46,353 nucleotides of DNA from Aureobasidium sp. EXF-3400. Its lineage: Eukaryota; Ascomycota; Dothideomycetes; Dothideales; Saccotheciaceae. This document shows positions 1 to 9,870 of this stretch, in pieces (within the stretch, counting starts at the first letter, position 1; each line of letters opens with the position of its first letter). The position numbers and the translations under genes were made by a program. The stretch covers positions 1 through 46,353 of the forward strand of contig SWBL01000374.1 of NCBI GenBank assembly GCA_024195585.1. Direction: 5' to 3'. The notes under the pieces were generated by a model that had not been told where the DNA came from, made no database searches, and was given only the letters and a program-made list of their open reading frames with translations.

Positions 1-107
1 AGTCAGCTGAAAACTGGGCATCCCGTCCGCTCTGCCATACATAAGCAGTTGAACGGCAGATTAGTACTACGGTGGGTGACCACGTGGGAATCCCTGCTGT
101 TGTATGT
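1..107 (+). rRNA. 5S ribosomal RNA, 5' end cut by the window edge
   Basis: The first ~107 bases match the fungal 5S rRNA pattern. They contain the internal promoter core ATCCCGTCCGCTC at about 23-35, the GGGTGACCAC block near 73-82 and the closing GTTGTATGT at 99-107. A short T run at 107-110 is the usual RNA polymerase III stop. The first dozen or so bases (the ACATACGAC-type strand that pairs with the 3' end) lie left of the window. This is one dispersed copy, not an array. Its RNA would enter the 60S subunit. The identity is from recalled 5S sequences; a covariance-model search would settle the exact ends. Confidence 0.9.
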
Positions 108-342
108 TTTGTCCAATATCCCTCTTTTCTTTTGCTTCAAGTCGAATGACAAAGTGGTGTCTTGCATGTTATTCGACTTAAAGCATTCTTGTTCTGGGAT
201 GGTGTGTTGAGTCAAGAGGCCTTGTGCGGAGAGCGACTTCGAGAGTTTTGGCCTTGTTGGGCAATTTATCCTTGACTGAATTTCTTCACCTCTCTGTTGA
301 AATTCGCAGAGACTGCTGGCATATCATTTCGTTCTGCAAAGG

Positions 343-999
343 ATGTACTCGGCCGATGCAACCGAACTGCGGCAGAAAGGCAATTCTCTGTACAAGCAAG
401 AAAGACTTCTACAAGGTAAACACCGTCAATTGAGCCAACAACGACCGACCTGCGTGCTTGCCTAACAATTTCTTAGCGATCAGATATCACCAAAGAGCAT
501 ACAGAGCATGTCCATTAGAGCCAAATCCACTTCCAGATCTTTCTGCTGCTTTGTACGAGACTGGCCAGTATAAAAGGTTCCTGAAACCCTTCTGGTCATC
601 TCACCGTTCGATTGAACAGTCATTTTCCGTGTTCTGCTTCGCCTCAAAGCACTAGAATATCCGATTCATTGGCTACCAGAAGTTCTGACAAACATCATCA
701 CGAACCCGCTGGAAACCCGTGCAACTTATTTGGGCTTCGCACCAGCCACAGTCGCTGATGCAAGACGGATGTTGGACAAGTCCCATCCATTGCGAAAGGT
801 ATCTATCAGACCTCTCATGGCAGATTTGGCAACTTTGACATCTATCTGCCTTCCTGCATTAGACTTTGGCCTCTTCAAAGGATACGAGCTCTTACCCAAT
901 CCAAAGGACATCAGAAAATACTCTATCGATTTTGACTACATAAGATTCGAGAATGCATTCGAAAAGGCCCTTGTGCTTGTCTTTATGGATGCAAAATGA
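343..999 (+). pseudogene. Broken TPR-type protein gene
   Basis: An ATG at 343 opens a short exon (343-415) and a convincing intron (416-476, GTAAAC...CTAAC...TTAG). Exon 2 from 477 continues a tetratricopeptide-like helix pair: KGNSLYKQ, then AIRYHQRAYRACPLEP and LSAALYETGQY. Near 575-625 the frame fails. The frame that stays coding-like to the TGA at 997-999 (ALEYPIHWLPEVL, LGFAPATVADARRMLD and an FDYIRFENAFEKAL stretch) differs from that of exon 2. Every AG I could test in this gap leaves the wrong phase for the available GT donors, which suggests an indel. No MYND or other C-terminal domain follows, so the gene is also short. The family resemblance (fungal TPR proteins) is inference. A missed non-canonical intron is the main alternative. 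Confidence 0.5.
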
Positions 1000-1132
1000 A
1001 CCCGCTGAAGGCATAGAATTATCAGCTGAAAGTAACATAGTTGGCCCACTTGCTACTACTGTTGTTACATATACTAGGTAATGGCAAGAAAAAAACATTC
1101 TCATGACCTGGCGGTTCCACCGGGCAACCCCA

Positions 1133-2190
1133 TCAGTAAAATGCACGAGGCGGCTGGAAAAGACGATGACCTGCGTGTCTTGGCCGGTTGGTTCCTTCTA
1201 CAAGCCATTCTTCATTCCACTGAGGGCAAGTACAAGTCTTCCAGCGAGCACCACAGACATAGCAGAATTGAGCGCCGCAGATGCATCTATGGGAATCGTT
1301 AGCTCTATTGATCTGAACCATGTTTCGAGGACTACTCACGTCATATGATTACAACCAACGGCAAGAGAAACCACGCGACGGCATTTGTTGTTGTAACAGC
1401 GCTGCCAGCCTTCCCTGCTTGCCAGCTCAAGTACGCTCTGTGTATCTTCATCTTCAGGGCAGTCGTCACGGTGTGCTTCCTCCTTGCAAATTGTGCAGGT
1501 CCTTCTACCGCAATCAAGACATGTCGCAACCTCACTCTGAATGCTGGTCTCTGGCACGAATGCTTCGCAGTTGGGACCGCAGCAGTAGGTTCTCTTCTTG
1601 GGCTCGATTTCGTACTCGATCTTCTTCTTGTTGTATCTTTGGACAAGCTTCTCGCCGAGAATAGCCTTCACATCGTCGTACTTAATCTCGTGTTTGCAGC
1701 AGCTGGGTGGGTAGAGTGATTCGTCTCCGATTGTGTATTCGTACAAGTCTTTCAGACAATCATGACAGTAGAAGTGAGCGCCGCAGGGAGCTCTGAAGCT
1801 TTGATGTCTGCTGAATCGCGACATGCAACTAGTACAAGTCATCAATTCAGCATCAGCTTCGTGAAATCTCTCGGCCAAACCAAAAGCAATCTGGTAGTCC
1901 CTCTCAGTATCCGATCCAAACATCGAGAATTGGACCGCAGCTCTGTTGTCGTCGATAACGGCTTGTGCTATCTTCAGTTCTTGGAGTTGCAGTTCTAGAG
2001 CAACTCTCATATCTTCGCCTTTTGGTTGGACTGGCTCGATTGCTCTTCTAAGATCCTCGATTTGCAACCTGATACTGATAGCGTCTGGTAGGTCCCTGTT
2101 GTTAATATCATAGAGAAAAGGTGCCGTTCTGTATTCTCGCTCTCTTTGAGCTTCTTCCTTGCAAAACGATTTTTCCGAAAAGGGTCGCAT
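1133..2190 (-). CDS. RBR-type (RING-IBR-RING2) E3 ubiquitin ligase
   Basis: Two exons (2190-1340 and 1286-1133) joined over a 53-nt intron (1287-1339, GTGAGT...ATAG) give 334 residues. RING1 starts at CTSCMSRF and continues through CGAHFYCHDC. An IBR-like Cys cluster (CCGPNCEAF, CLDCGRRTCTICKEEAH) follows. RING2 has WQRCYNNKC, then GCNHMTCICGAQFCYVCG across the splice junction. By analogy with parkin and HHARI, Cys280 in GCNHM is the catalytic thioester cysteine, and it lies four codons before the intron. RBR ligases take ubiquitin from an E2 onto this cysteine and pass it to a substrate, which cannot be named here. The N-terminal IRLQIEDL helix is typical of fungal members. The first in-frame ATG is at 2190, but an upstream exon is possible. 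The tail after RING2 is short. Confidence 0.88.
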
Positions 2191-2815
2191 TCTGATGATA
2201 CTGTTGAGCAAATTCAGGGAGATTGATGAGTAATATGTACTCCCATCTGATGTCCACTTCCTTCGCCCTCAATCACCTGAATGCCTTCGACAAAGGAGAC
2301 AGAAACAGATTCTGAATCATCAGTGTGCTTCGAGACTCTACAACAAAGACTATGTCTAAGACCATATCTAGAAATAAATAGCTGCTGTATCGAGTCTTCG
2401 AAGCGAATTCTGAACTCGGGAGAAACACACGCACCTTGGAAGTAAGAAGAGTGCAAGAACCAAAGAAGAAAAGGTTAGGAGATACTCGAGGATTGCTACT
2501 GGAAGCGACCCACCTCTCAAATTCTTGCTATAGCTGAAATCGTGTCATACATGACACATGGAGGCTTTTGTGTGACAGTTGTTTTGTGAGACTCTCAATT
2601 TCATTCGCCGGGTGTCGAGTTGGTGTTCTTAGCAATCGAGATGTCTCAAGTCTTGCGGTGTCTTGATCCCTGAGTCGTTGCGACCATTACTCGAGAGAAA
2701 AGAATGTCTCAGAAGCATGTCTTCCTCTCCACTTCTGCGACAAGTGACCTTCTGATCTATCCCTCCATCTCTCCACTATGAAGTGTTGATACAGGTCTCC
2801 GTCAACATCATCCAC
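2191..2815. other. Intergenic region upstream of the RBR ligase
   Basis: This stretch must hold the promoter and leader of the RBR gene (minus strand) and the 3' region of the Cys-rich gene. I see no conserved coding frame, RNA gene or repeat in it. Confidence 0.5.
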
Positions 2816-3247
2816 TCACAGACTCACAAACCCAGAAACCAGCAATCCAACCACCGCAAACCTCCCCAGCACTCCCATCCACCCTCCAACCTCAATTCTC
2901 TGCTCAGCCCCCTTCTTATCAACGTACTTTCTTTCATCACAACCCATGACATCTCCAAACCCCATCTCATCAACACAATTGACAAAAGTCTCGGAAGTCT
3001 GATTGCCACCCATAGTACCATTCAAGAAACAATATAGTCCTTGGTAAGTCTTTTTGCCTTCATTGATGCCTGGGTACGTGTATTGGATAGCAGGGTTGCC
3101 GTTGCAGCAAGATTGCATGATGGCGGTGTTGTTGCTGCACAGAGGGACTGCGCACAGGTGGCCGGTGATGCCGAGCGGAAATACTATGGATTCAGGGCAG
3201 GAAGGTGTTGTGGTGTTTGTTATCGAGTTGATGGTTTGGAGTGACAT
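2816..3247 (-). CDS. Small cysteine-rich protein with hydrophobic C-terminal tail
   Basis: A single exon of 143 residues with eight cysteines at 17, 32, 37, 47, 48, 73, 91 and 103, including a CC pair (MQSCCNG). It has several N-glycosylation sequons (NTT, NNT, NGT, NQT). The last ~20 residues (GVLGRFAVVGLLVSGFVSL) are hydrophobic and end the protein, as in a GPI-anchor signal or tail anchor. Oddly, the N-terminus (MSLQTINSITNTTTP) is not a signal peptide, and an in-frame stop lies seven codons upstream of the ATG. The pattern resembles secreted or membrane Cys-rich proteins of ascomycetes, but I do not recognise the family. A missed upstream exon carrying a signal peptide is possible. Function unknown. 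Confidence 0.6.
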   Translation of the reverse strand: MSLQTINSITNTTTPSCPESIVFPLGITGHLCAVPLCSNNTAIMQSCCNGNPAIQYTYPGINEGKKTYQGLYCFLNGTMGGNQTSETFVNCVDEMGFGDVMGCDERKYVDKKGAEQRIEVGGWMGVLGRFAVVGLLVSGFVSL

Positions 3248-4048
3248 GGTTGCTATTTTTCGTGTCTTCTAAATCCTCTATGTTGCTTTTTGATATTGTT
3301 GTGGTATTCGATCGATGTATAATCCGTGTTCTTTTCAGAAATAGGGCTGTTCGATTCGCGTCGTGGCTGAAGAACCTAAGGTGTTTTTCCGTGTGAGCGA
3401 AATACGATTTTGCTGAGAAACTGTTTCTTTATCCAATGGTGGTGGGAATGGCCGGGCTCCAACCTATCTAATATCTTTACTCTGTCCCACTTATGCGGAT
3501 CGTGTAGGAAACCGCAACAGAATCCTTCGTTCGATGGGGCTTGACCGTATCTCTTTCTTCAAGCCACATTGTATAGTATAGCTGGTCTGGAAGCAGTATA
3601 TGGTCAAAGTGTTTTTACGGCCTTACTCTGTCTGCCTTTATCAACGCCTACCTGCCCAATCAAGTAAAGCCTTCTCCTACTCGCTAATCTCCGCCGTTAA
3701 GCAGTCTGAAAGACCAGGTTCTTTGCGATAGGCGACGTCGGTGTGCTTTATTGTGTGTCAAGAAGCATGTGTGATGCAGGAGAGAAAGTCAGGTTAAGCG
3801 AGCGTGCCGTGGCCTGACACCCGCAAAAGACAGGGTCACCTTGAGATCCTGGAGGAAGATGATGGTTGCAAAGATGTCAGACGACTGACATCAGAAATCA
3901 GAAAATGGGCTTGCTGTGTTATTTAATGTACAGAAAATGTGAATCGTGGCAGAATTTTTTCTTCCGACCAACTGCAACAGAACGTGGGATATATAACCTG
4001 GAATGCTGGAGCGACATGAAACCTGATGCATCAACCTCGCTCTTCCTT
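3248..4048. other. Intergenic region between Cys-rich gene and RNA-binding protein gene
   Basis: About 800 bases hold the promoter of the Cys-rich gene and the 3' flank of the RNA-binding protein gene, both on the minus strand. Open frames here are short and show no recognisable motif. No RNA gene or repeat was seen. Confidence 0.5.
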
Positions 4049-6172
4049 TTATTCAACCAACCAATTGTCATCATCATCGGCTACGTCGTAATCCATCTCG
4101 GCTGCTGGTCTAGGAGGTCCAAGATCTTGAGGTTCATCCATGTTGACATCCTTGGATGTCTCAGGGGCTGTTTGTGTGGATGCGACCGGAGTGCTGGGAG
4201 CAGGGTTCGCCATCCATGAAAGCTCGACCTTACCGAGATGAGGGATGTCAGAGCCATGATTGAGGAACTTCTCAGCTTGATAACGCTCGGAAAATGCCAG
4301 CATAGCCGCGTCTGAGCGTGAAGGATGAGGGCTGATTTGAGTAGACTCCATGAGATCGCTCTGTGGAAGGTTAGTATGTTGTTGTCCCAGAACAGATGGT
4401 CTTCCGCGATTACTCACGAATAGCAAATATTGCCTTAGCGCCTCGTCTTTCTGAGAATCCATTTGCTCGTTGTTCGGGAAGACGACTGCGACAGTTCTGG
4501 GCCTGTTGTCTAGCCTTCTGACGGCACCTCCACGAGGAGCGAAACCACCTCTGCCTCCTCGCCATGCGCCTCGGGGCTGGAAACCTCCGCGTCCTCTGTA
4601 ACCACCACGACCACGCGGCGCGAAGCCTTGCCACGGCTGATCTTCATTTGGATTTATGCCCATGCTCACAGCTTCTCTTTCCAACTCTGCAAGCTTGGCT
4701 TTTAAAGCATCGGTTTGCGAGGGTGTACCGTTGCCATCAGCACCATTGCTGGCGCCGTTCTGCCCGCCAGCAGCAGCTAGATCCGGAGTACCTGACTTTC
4801 CTCTCTCCTTGGCAGCAAGTTTGGCAAGCAGTTTGCTGCGCTCTTCGGCCTGTGCCTTCATCTTCTGCTCCAACTCTTCCCGCTGTGCCTCAGCCTCCTT
4901 GATCTTCCTGTTCTTCTCTTCATGAGCGCGTTGTGCTTCTTCTTGCTTCTTCGCGAACTCGACGGGGTCAATCTTCTCCTCTTCTTGCATGTCGACATCA
5001 CCATCGCTCTTGCCGAAGCCATTCTGATGGCGCTCTCGTTGCATCCTCTCGGGCTTGTACCAGTAAACCTTGACGAATCTGTTTTCGAAAATGACCTTAG
5101 GGCTGTCGTATGCCTTCTTCGCACCGTCGTAGTCCTCGAACTTGATGATGGCTAGACGCTTGTAATCCTGCAACTCGACCGACTCGATGGTTCCAAACTC
5201 GGAAAAGAAGTCGCGGATAGATTGCTCGTTGAAGTTTTCCTCAGGAATTTGTTCAACGACAACTTGCGTGATGGAGCGATCGTGGTTTGGACCGGCAGAT
5301 GAGAAATCGGCGCGACCTCCGCGACCACCACGGAAAGCACCTCTATCGCCTCTGCCGCGGCCGCGGCCACGTCCTCTATCAGCGAACGGACGGCCTTGTG
5401 ATATCGACGCGTTTGTAGGGTCGTACTCGTCTGCTTGTTGCTGAGGCACTAGAACCGGATCGTTACCATGCTCGTGAGGACACGAAGCACCAAGTGCGCA
5501 AAAACCTTTTGTGTCGTAGTCGTGACATCTCTGGCCAGAACGGGGGGTTTGCGCAGGGTTGCCAAAAGCACCGGGTGAGGCAGGGAAGGGCATCTGTGGC
5601 ATCTGCGGCATTCCAGGCATAACGGGTAGACCCATAGCTTGCTGCATTGCCATGAGAGCGGCCATGGGGTTGTTGGGGTCGAAGGGAGGCAGAGACTGAG
5701 GCGCGCCAGACATTGGACCCATGAAACCTCCTCTTTGACCACCGCGTCCGCCTCGTCGCATCTGCTTCATGGGACGATCCTGCTGGTAGCCTTGGACCTG
5801 GGCGTCGAATGCATTGCTATCGTTGAAGTCGCGCTTCTTTGAGGAAGGGCCCGAGGGAGGGTTGAAGGCGGGTTCGCTAGGTTGGAAGGAAGGGGCAGTG
5901 GGTTGAAAAGCGGTCGCGGTTGGCTGCAGGGGTTTGGAATGGGAGTTTTCGAGGTGAGCGAAGACGTCGTTAACGAATTGAGTGGTGCTGTCGTGCAAAA
6001 AGTCGAGCAAGTTGTCTTGACAGTTTTGCTTGACTTGGTCGTCAGACTCGTCGGACTTGATCAGGGCGATGACATAGTCGGCGAGCACGTCCGAGTCAGC
6101 GTCCGAGATGTCCTCTAGGCGCTTGACGACCCAAGCCTTGAGATGTTCTGACGCGCTATCGTCGAGATGCAT
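4049..6172 (-). CDS. RBM26/27-like RNA-binding protein (PWI-like, CCCH zinc finger, RRM)
   Basis: The start is set at the ATG at 6172 because the PWI-like helical domain begins there (MHLDD, then LKAWVVKRLEDISDADSDVL). The same frame stays open to an ATG at 6325. A Gly/Met/Pro-rich linker leads to a CCCH finger at residues 216-235 (C-x8-C-x5-C-x3-H), an arginine-glycine run (265-287) and an RRM at 301-374 (ITQVVVEQIP, LAIIKFEDYDGA). A charged coiled coil (about 390-450) and a second RGG-rich block follow. The last segment (LAFSERYQAEKFLNHG, GKVELSWM) looks like part of another RRM, and the protein ends in an acidic tail. A 57-nt intron at 4361-4417 is embedded; removing it gives 688 residues. 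Human RBM26/27 and fission yeast Rmn1 act with the Mtl1/MTR4 helicase in nuclear exosome targeting, and this protein is likely their counterpart. Confidence 0.85.
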   Translation of the reverse strand: MHLDDSASEHLKAWVVKRLEDISDADSDVLADYVIALIKSDESDDQVKQNCQDNLLDFLHDSTTQFVNDVFAHLENSHSKPLQPTATAFQPTAPSFQPSEPAFNPPSGPSSKKRDFNDSNAFDAQVQGYQQDRPMKQMRRGGRGGQRGGFMGPMSGAPQSLPPFDPNNPMAALMAMQQAMGLPVMPGMPQMPQMPFPASPGAFGNPAQTPRSGQRCHDYDTKGFCALGASCPHEHGNDPVLVPQQQADEYDPTNASISQGRPFADRGRGRGRGRGDRGAFRGGRGGRADFSSAGPNHDRSITQVVVEQIPEENFNEQSIRDFFSEFGTIESVELQDYKRLAIIKFEDYDGAKKAYDSPKVIFENRFVKVYWYKPERMQRERHQNGFGKSDGDVDMQEEEKIDPVEFAKKQEEAQRAHEEKNRKIKEAEAQREELEQKMKAQAEERSKLLAKLAAKERGKSGTPDLAAAGGQNGASNGADGNGTPSQTDALKAKLAELEREAVSMGINPNEDQPWQGFAPRGRGGYRGRGGFQPRGAWRGGRGGFAPRGGAVRRLDNRPRTVAVVFPNNEQMDSQKDEALRQYLLFVSNRGRPSVLGQQHTNLPQSDLMESTQISPHPSRSDAAMLAFSERYQAEKFLNHGSDIPHLGKVELSWMANPAPSTPVASTQTAPETSKDVNMDEPQDLGPPRPAAEMDYDVADDDDNWLVE
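4361..4417 (-). other. Stop-free 57-nt intron inside the RBM26/27-like gene
   Basis: On the minus strand this segment starts GTGAGT, has a perfect ATACTAAC branch site and ends CCACAG. It is 57 nt (19 codons) with no stop, so the reading frame runs straight through it. Splicing joins RQYLLF to SDLMESTQ. The signals are strong enough that I treat it as an intron although it is not needed to keep the frame. Confidence 0.85.
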
Positions 6173-6838
6173 GGTTGTGCAATTGCTAAGGAAAGACTGA
6201 GGGAGCAGCTCCGAGAACTTCACTCTTGGCCTGAATGAGAGCTTGAAATCCACCCTCGCTACCCCAGTCTTGGCTGAAGTCATTTCCATCCTTGTACACT
6301 CTTTGTGCACTTGCACAAGATTCATGTGAGAGTACCTACCTTGTAGCCCTCTTTCTCCTCCAACACTGTCAGAAGATAGAGTGGTAAATTCACACTGATT
6401 GAGCTGGTCTGGAGTGTTCCAGCACCGTCGTCAGCTAAGCAGGAAGGATTGGATGATTGGCCAGATCAAGGAGAAAGAATCTCAGTAGATCCCTAGCTAT
6501 AATATCGCCGCAAAGGTCGATTGCACCAAAGCAGCACCTTCAAAGTGTGTTCCACATAGTCTATCAGAGACCAATTCTTTATATCACAATATATGTATTG
6601 TCTACAAGTCGTAATAGAAAAAGTTGCTCCAATTTCAGACAAGCAGATGGAATGGTAAAATGGTGTAGATGGTGCACAGGCCATCTTGGGAGACGGGCCT
6701 GACGTACGGGGAGACCAACGTCTCTTGCCAGGTCGGAGAGTTCAACCACCCAGCTCGACCAGTCTGCTGTGTACGGCAGTCAACACCACTTTTCACCCTC
6801 TATCCTCTGTCCCGACTCAGCGCATCGCCACCGCAACC
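6173..6838. promoter_or_regulatory. Divergent promoter region: RBM26/27-like gene and VMA2
   Basis: About 670 bases separate the two start codons and must drive both genes. A pyrimidine-rich stretch (about 6788-6820) precedes the VMA2 start, whose context is CAACCATGG. A TGACGTA element lies near 6702. No coding frame was found. Confidence 0.5.
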
Positions 6839-8710
6839 ATGGCCGGAGAGGATTTCACCGTCGACCCCAGGATGATGCACGTCCAGCCTCGCATCCGCTA
6901 CAACACCATTGGCGGTATCAACGGTCCTTTGGTCATTCTGGACAATGTCAAGTTCCCTAGATTCAACGAGATTGTCTCTCTTACCTTGCCCGATGGCACT
7001 GAGAGATCTGGTCAGGTCCTCGAAGCTCGCGGTAAGTCTTGCCATCTGAACCACCGTCTAGGACCCGCATACTGACAGTTTCTTGTATAGGCAACCGTGC
7101 CGTCGTCCAGGTACGCCCTATCTCGACCGCAACAGGACTGCGACTGTCGACTCGCTATTCTAAGAGCATGGAGCTTACAAATTACAACAGGTTTTCGAGG
7201 GAACCTCTGGTATCGATGTCAAGAAGGTGCGGCGAATTAAGCAACAATTCAGGATCCAGGCAGTGGTGCTGATATGCAGTAGACCAAAGTCGAGTTCAGT
7301 GGCCACTCGCTCAAGCTCGGTGTGTCCGAGGACATGCTTGGTCGTGTCTTCGACGGCTCCGGTCGTGCTATCGACAAGGGCCCCAAGGTTCTGGCTGAGG
7401 ACTACCTCGACATCAACGGTCAACCTATCAACCCCTACGCAAGAGTCAGTCATCATCAAGTCACGCCGTGCCTTTGCCGTATATTGACATTCCTAGGAAT
7501 ACCCCGAGGAGATGATCTCGACCGGTATCTCAACCATCGATACCATGAACTCGATTGCTCGTGGTCAGAAGATTCCCATCTTCTCTGCCGCTGGTCTGCC
7601 CCACAACGAAATTGCTGCCCAGATTTGTAGACAGGCCAGTTTGGTCAAGCCCACCAAGGGCGTTCACGACGACCACGAGGACAACTTCTCCATCGTCTTC
7701 GGTGCCATGGGTGTCAACTTGGAGACCAGCAGATTCTTCACTCGTGACTTCGAGGAGAACGGCAGTATGGAGAGAGTTACCCTGTTCTTGAACTTGGCAA
7801 ACGACCCTACGTATGTCCATCTTGTCAGCTTTGTTCTGCGCCCATCACTGACATTCTACCAGTATCGAACGTATCATCACTCCTCGTCTTGCCCTTACCA
7901 CCGCCGAATACTACGCCTACCAGCTCGAGAAGCACGTCTTGGTCATTCTTACCGACCTTTCGTCTTACTGTGATGCTCTTCGTGAGGTTTCGGCCGCCAG
8001 AGAAGAAGTTCCCGGTCGTCGTGGTTACCCTGGTTACATGTACACCGATTTGTCTACCATCTACGAGCGCGCTGGTCGTGTTGCTGGCAGAAACGGATCC
8101 ATTACTCAGATCCCCATTTTGACCATGCCCAACGATGGTATGTTCGCATTCTCAATCAACCACTGGGAATCGTGCTAATTGGCCTGCAGATATCACCCAC
8201 CCCATCCCTGATTTGACTGGTTACATTACTGAGGGTCAGATCTTCGTTGATCGTCAGCTTTACAACAAGGGTATCTACCCTCCGATCAACGTGCTCCCTT
8301 CGCTGTCGCGTCTCATGAAGTCTGCTATTGGCGAGGGTATGACTCGTAAGGATCACTCGGATGTCTCCAACCAGCTGTACGCCAAGTACGCCATTGGTCG
8401 TGATGCAGCCGCCATGAAGGCAGTTGTTGGTGAGGAGGCCTTGTCAAGCGAGGACAAGCTTTCGCTCGAGTTCTTGGACAAGTTCGAAAAGACCTTTATT
8501 AACCAAGGTGCATACGAGAAGCGCAGCATTTTCGAGTCGCTCGACACTGCATGGGAGTTGCTCCGCATCTACCCCAAGGAGCTTCTCAACCGTATCCCCA
8601 AGAAGACGCTGGACGAGTGGTACACACGCCGTCCTTCAGACAAGACGGCCAACAAGGACACTCGCGACAACCAGGACAGACAAGAGAGCGAGAACCTGAT
8701 TGACGCATAA
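6839..8710 (+). CDS. VMA2: V-type ATPase subunit B (V1 sector)
   Basis: Seven exons (6839-7031, 7091-7110, 7191-7226, 7283-7444, 7497-7810, 7863-8137, 8190-8710) encode 506 residues, the usual length for fungal subunit B. Hallmarks include [64 protein letters not shown] and [14 protein letters not shown]. It is the non-catalytic nucleotide-binding subunit that alternates with subunit A in the V1 hexamer and supports acidification of the vacuole and endomembranes. Introns cluster in the first 650 bp; exon 2 is only 20 nt. Intron 3 (7227-7282) ends in tandem acceptors CAG/TAG, and only the second keeps the frame. The identity is secure. Confidence 0.97.
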
Positions 8711-9066
8711 TTGGAGCCGAAGAGTGGATGTGCTTGACCGATTTTCATTTTTTCTTTTCCTTGTTGTAGATAGCGCCTGTGTTTATACCATACCGCAGTA
8801 TATCAAGTCTTCGATTGTCACTGATTGCACGATGTTCCTGGCAGTGAAACAAGTCTTAATTTGTAAGTCTTTGAACAGTCGCGAATTCTGAGGAGTGCAA
8901 GTGAGCAGCGAAACAGCGATGGCGGATGAAAAGCCATGTTTGAAAGTCACGTGTGGGCCGTGCTTTCCGTTCCGCAACGACGGACGGGCTTTGGAAGTGC
9001 AAGAGCTGCGTTGTGCTAAAGGTTGACTCCCATCTCCGCTCATTGTATCTCGCCATCGCCTGCAAA
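8711..9066. other. Intergenic region between VMA2 and ATP5
   Basis: This holds the VMA2 3' end and the ATP5 promoter. A TCACGTGT element (CACGTG core at 8948-8953) lies about 115 bp before the ATP5 start. Nothing else is recognisable. Confidence 0.5.
8948..8953. promoter_or_regulatory. CACGTG E-box upstream of ATP5
   Basis: A single CACGTG, in TCACGTGTG context, lies ~115 bp upstream of the ATP5 ATG. Cbf1-type bHLH factors bind this core in yeasts. A six-base match is weak evidence on its own. Confidence 0.3.
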
Positions 9067-9870
9067 ATGTTGTCCGGTCGCATTGCTGCTCGCGCCACCC
9101 GCGTGGCCGCTCCTCGCGCTCCCATTGCCGTCAGATCCTACGCCGCCGCCGCCTCGGGCTCGTCTGCTGCTTCCAAGCCTCCGGTCGCTCTCTTTGGCCT
9201 CGACGGCACCTACGCCAGCGCTCTCTACACTGCCGCCGTCAAGACCGAGTCTCTGGATTCCACCGCCAAGGGTCTCGAGAACCTCGCTGCCACTTTCAAG
9301 AAGGATGTCCAGCTCAAGACCATCCTTGAGGCCCCCACCCTCAGCACCGCCGATAAGTCGCAGATCATTGCCGAGATCCAGAAGTCCCTCGGTGTTCAGG
9401 ACAAGAACAACACCATCAAGAACTTCCTTGAGGCTTTGGCAGAGAACAACAGACTCAACCAGCTTGAGGGTGTTGCCGAGAAGTTCGGCACTCTCATGAG
9501 CGCCGCCCGTGGTGAGGTTGAGATGACTGTTGTCAGCGCTGCTGTACGTACATGAAGAAAGAGAAGACCCCTACAACAGCAATTGTTTGCTGACATGCCA
9601 AACTACAGCCCCTCGACGCCAAGGTCCTCCGCCAGCTCGAGAACTCCGTCTCCAAGTCCTCATACGTCGGCCAGGGCAAGAAGCTCAAGGTTGTCTCCAA
9701 GGTGTGTATCATCTCCTCGCTATCGACATGTACAATCCCTCTGACAATTGACACAGGTCGACCCCGACATCCGTGGTGGACTCATTGTCGAGATTGGCGA
9801 CCGCACCATCGACCTCAGCGTCTCATCCAAGATCGCCAAGATGAACAAGCTCCTCAGAGACACCCTGTAA
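9067..9870 (+). CDS. ATP5: Mitochondrial F1Fo-ATP synthase subunit 5 (OSCP)
   Basis: Three exons (9067-9543, 9609-9701, 9757-9870) encode 227 residues. The N-terminus (MLSGRIAARATRVAAPRAPIAVRSYAAAA) is an Arg/Ala/Ser-rich mitochondrial presequence with a probable cleavage near RSYA. The mature part carries the delta/OSCP pattern: LFGLDGTYASALYTAAVK, then NFLEALAENNRLNQLEGVAEKF, and the C-terminal signature VDPDIRGGLIVEIGDRTIDLS with SKIAKMNKLLRDTL. OSCP links the F1 head to the peripheral stalk in the inner membrane. The splice junctions follow GTACGT...ACAG and GTGTGT...CACAG and keep phase 0 throughout. Confidence 0.97.
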
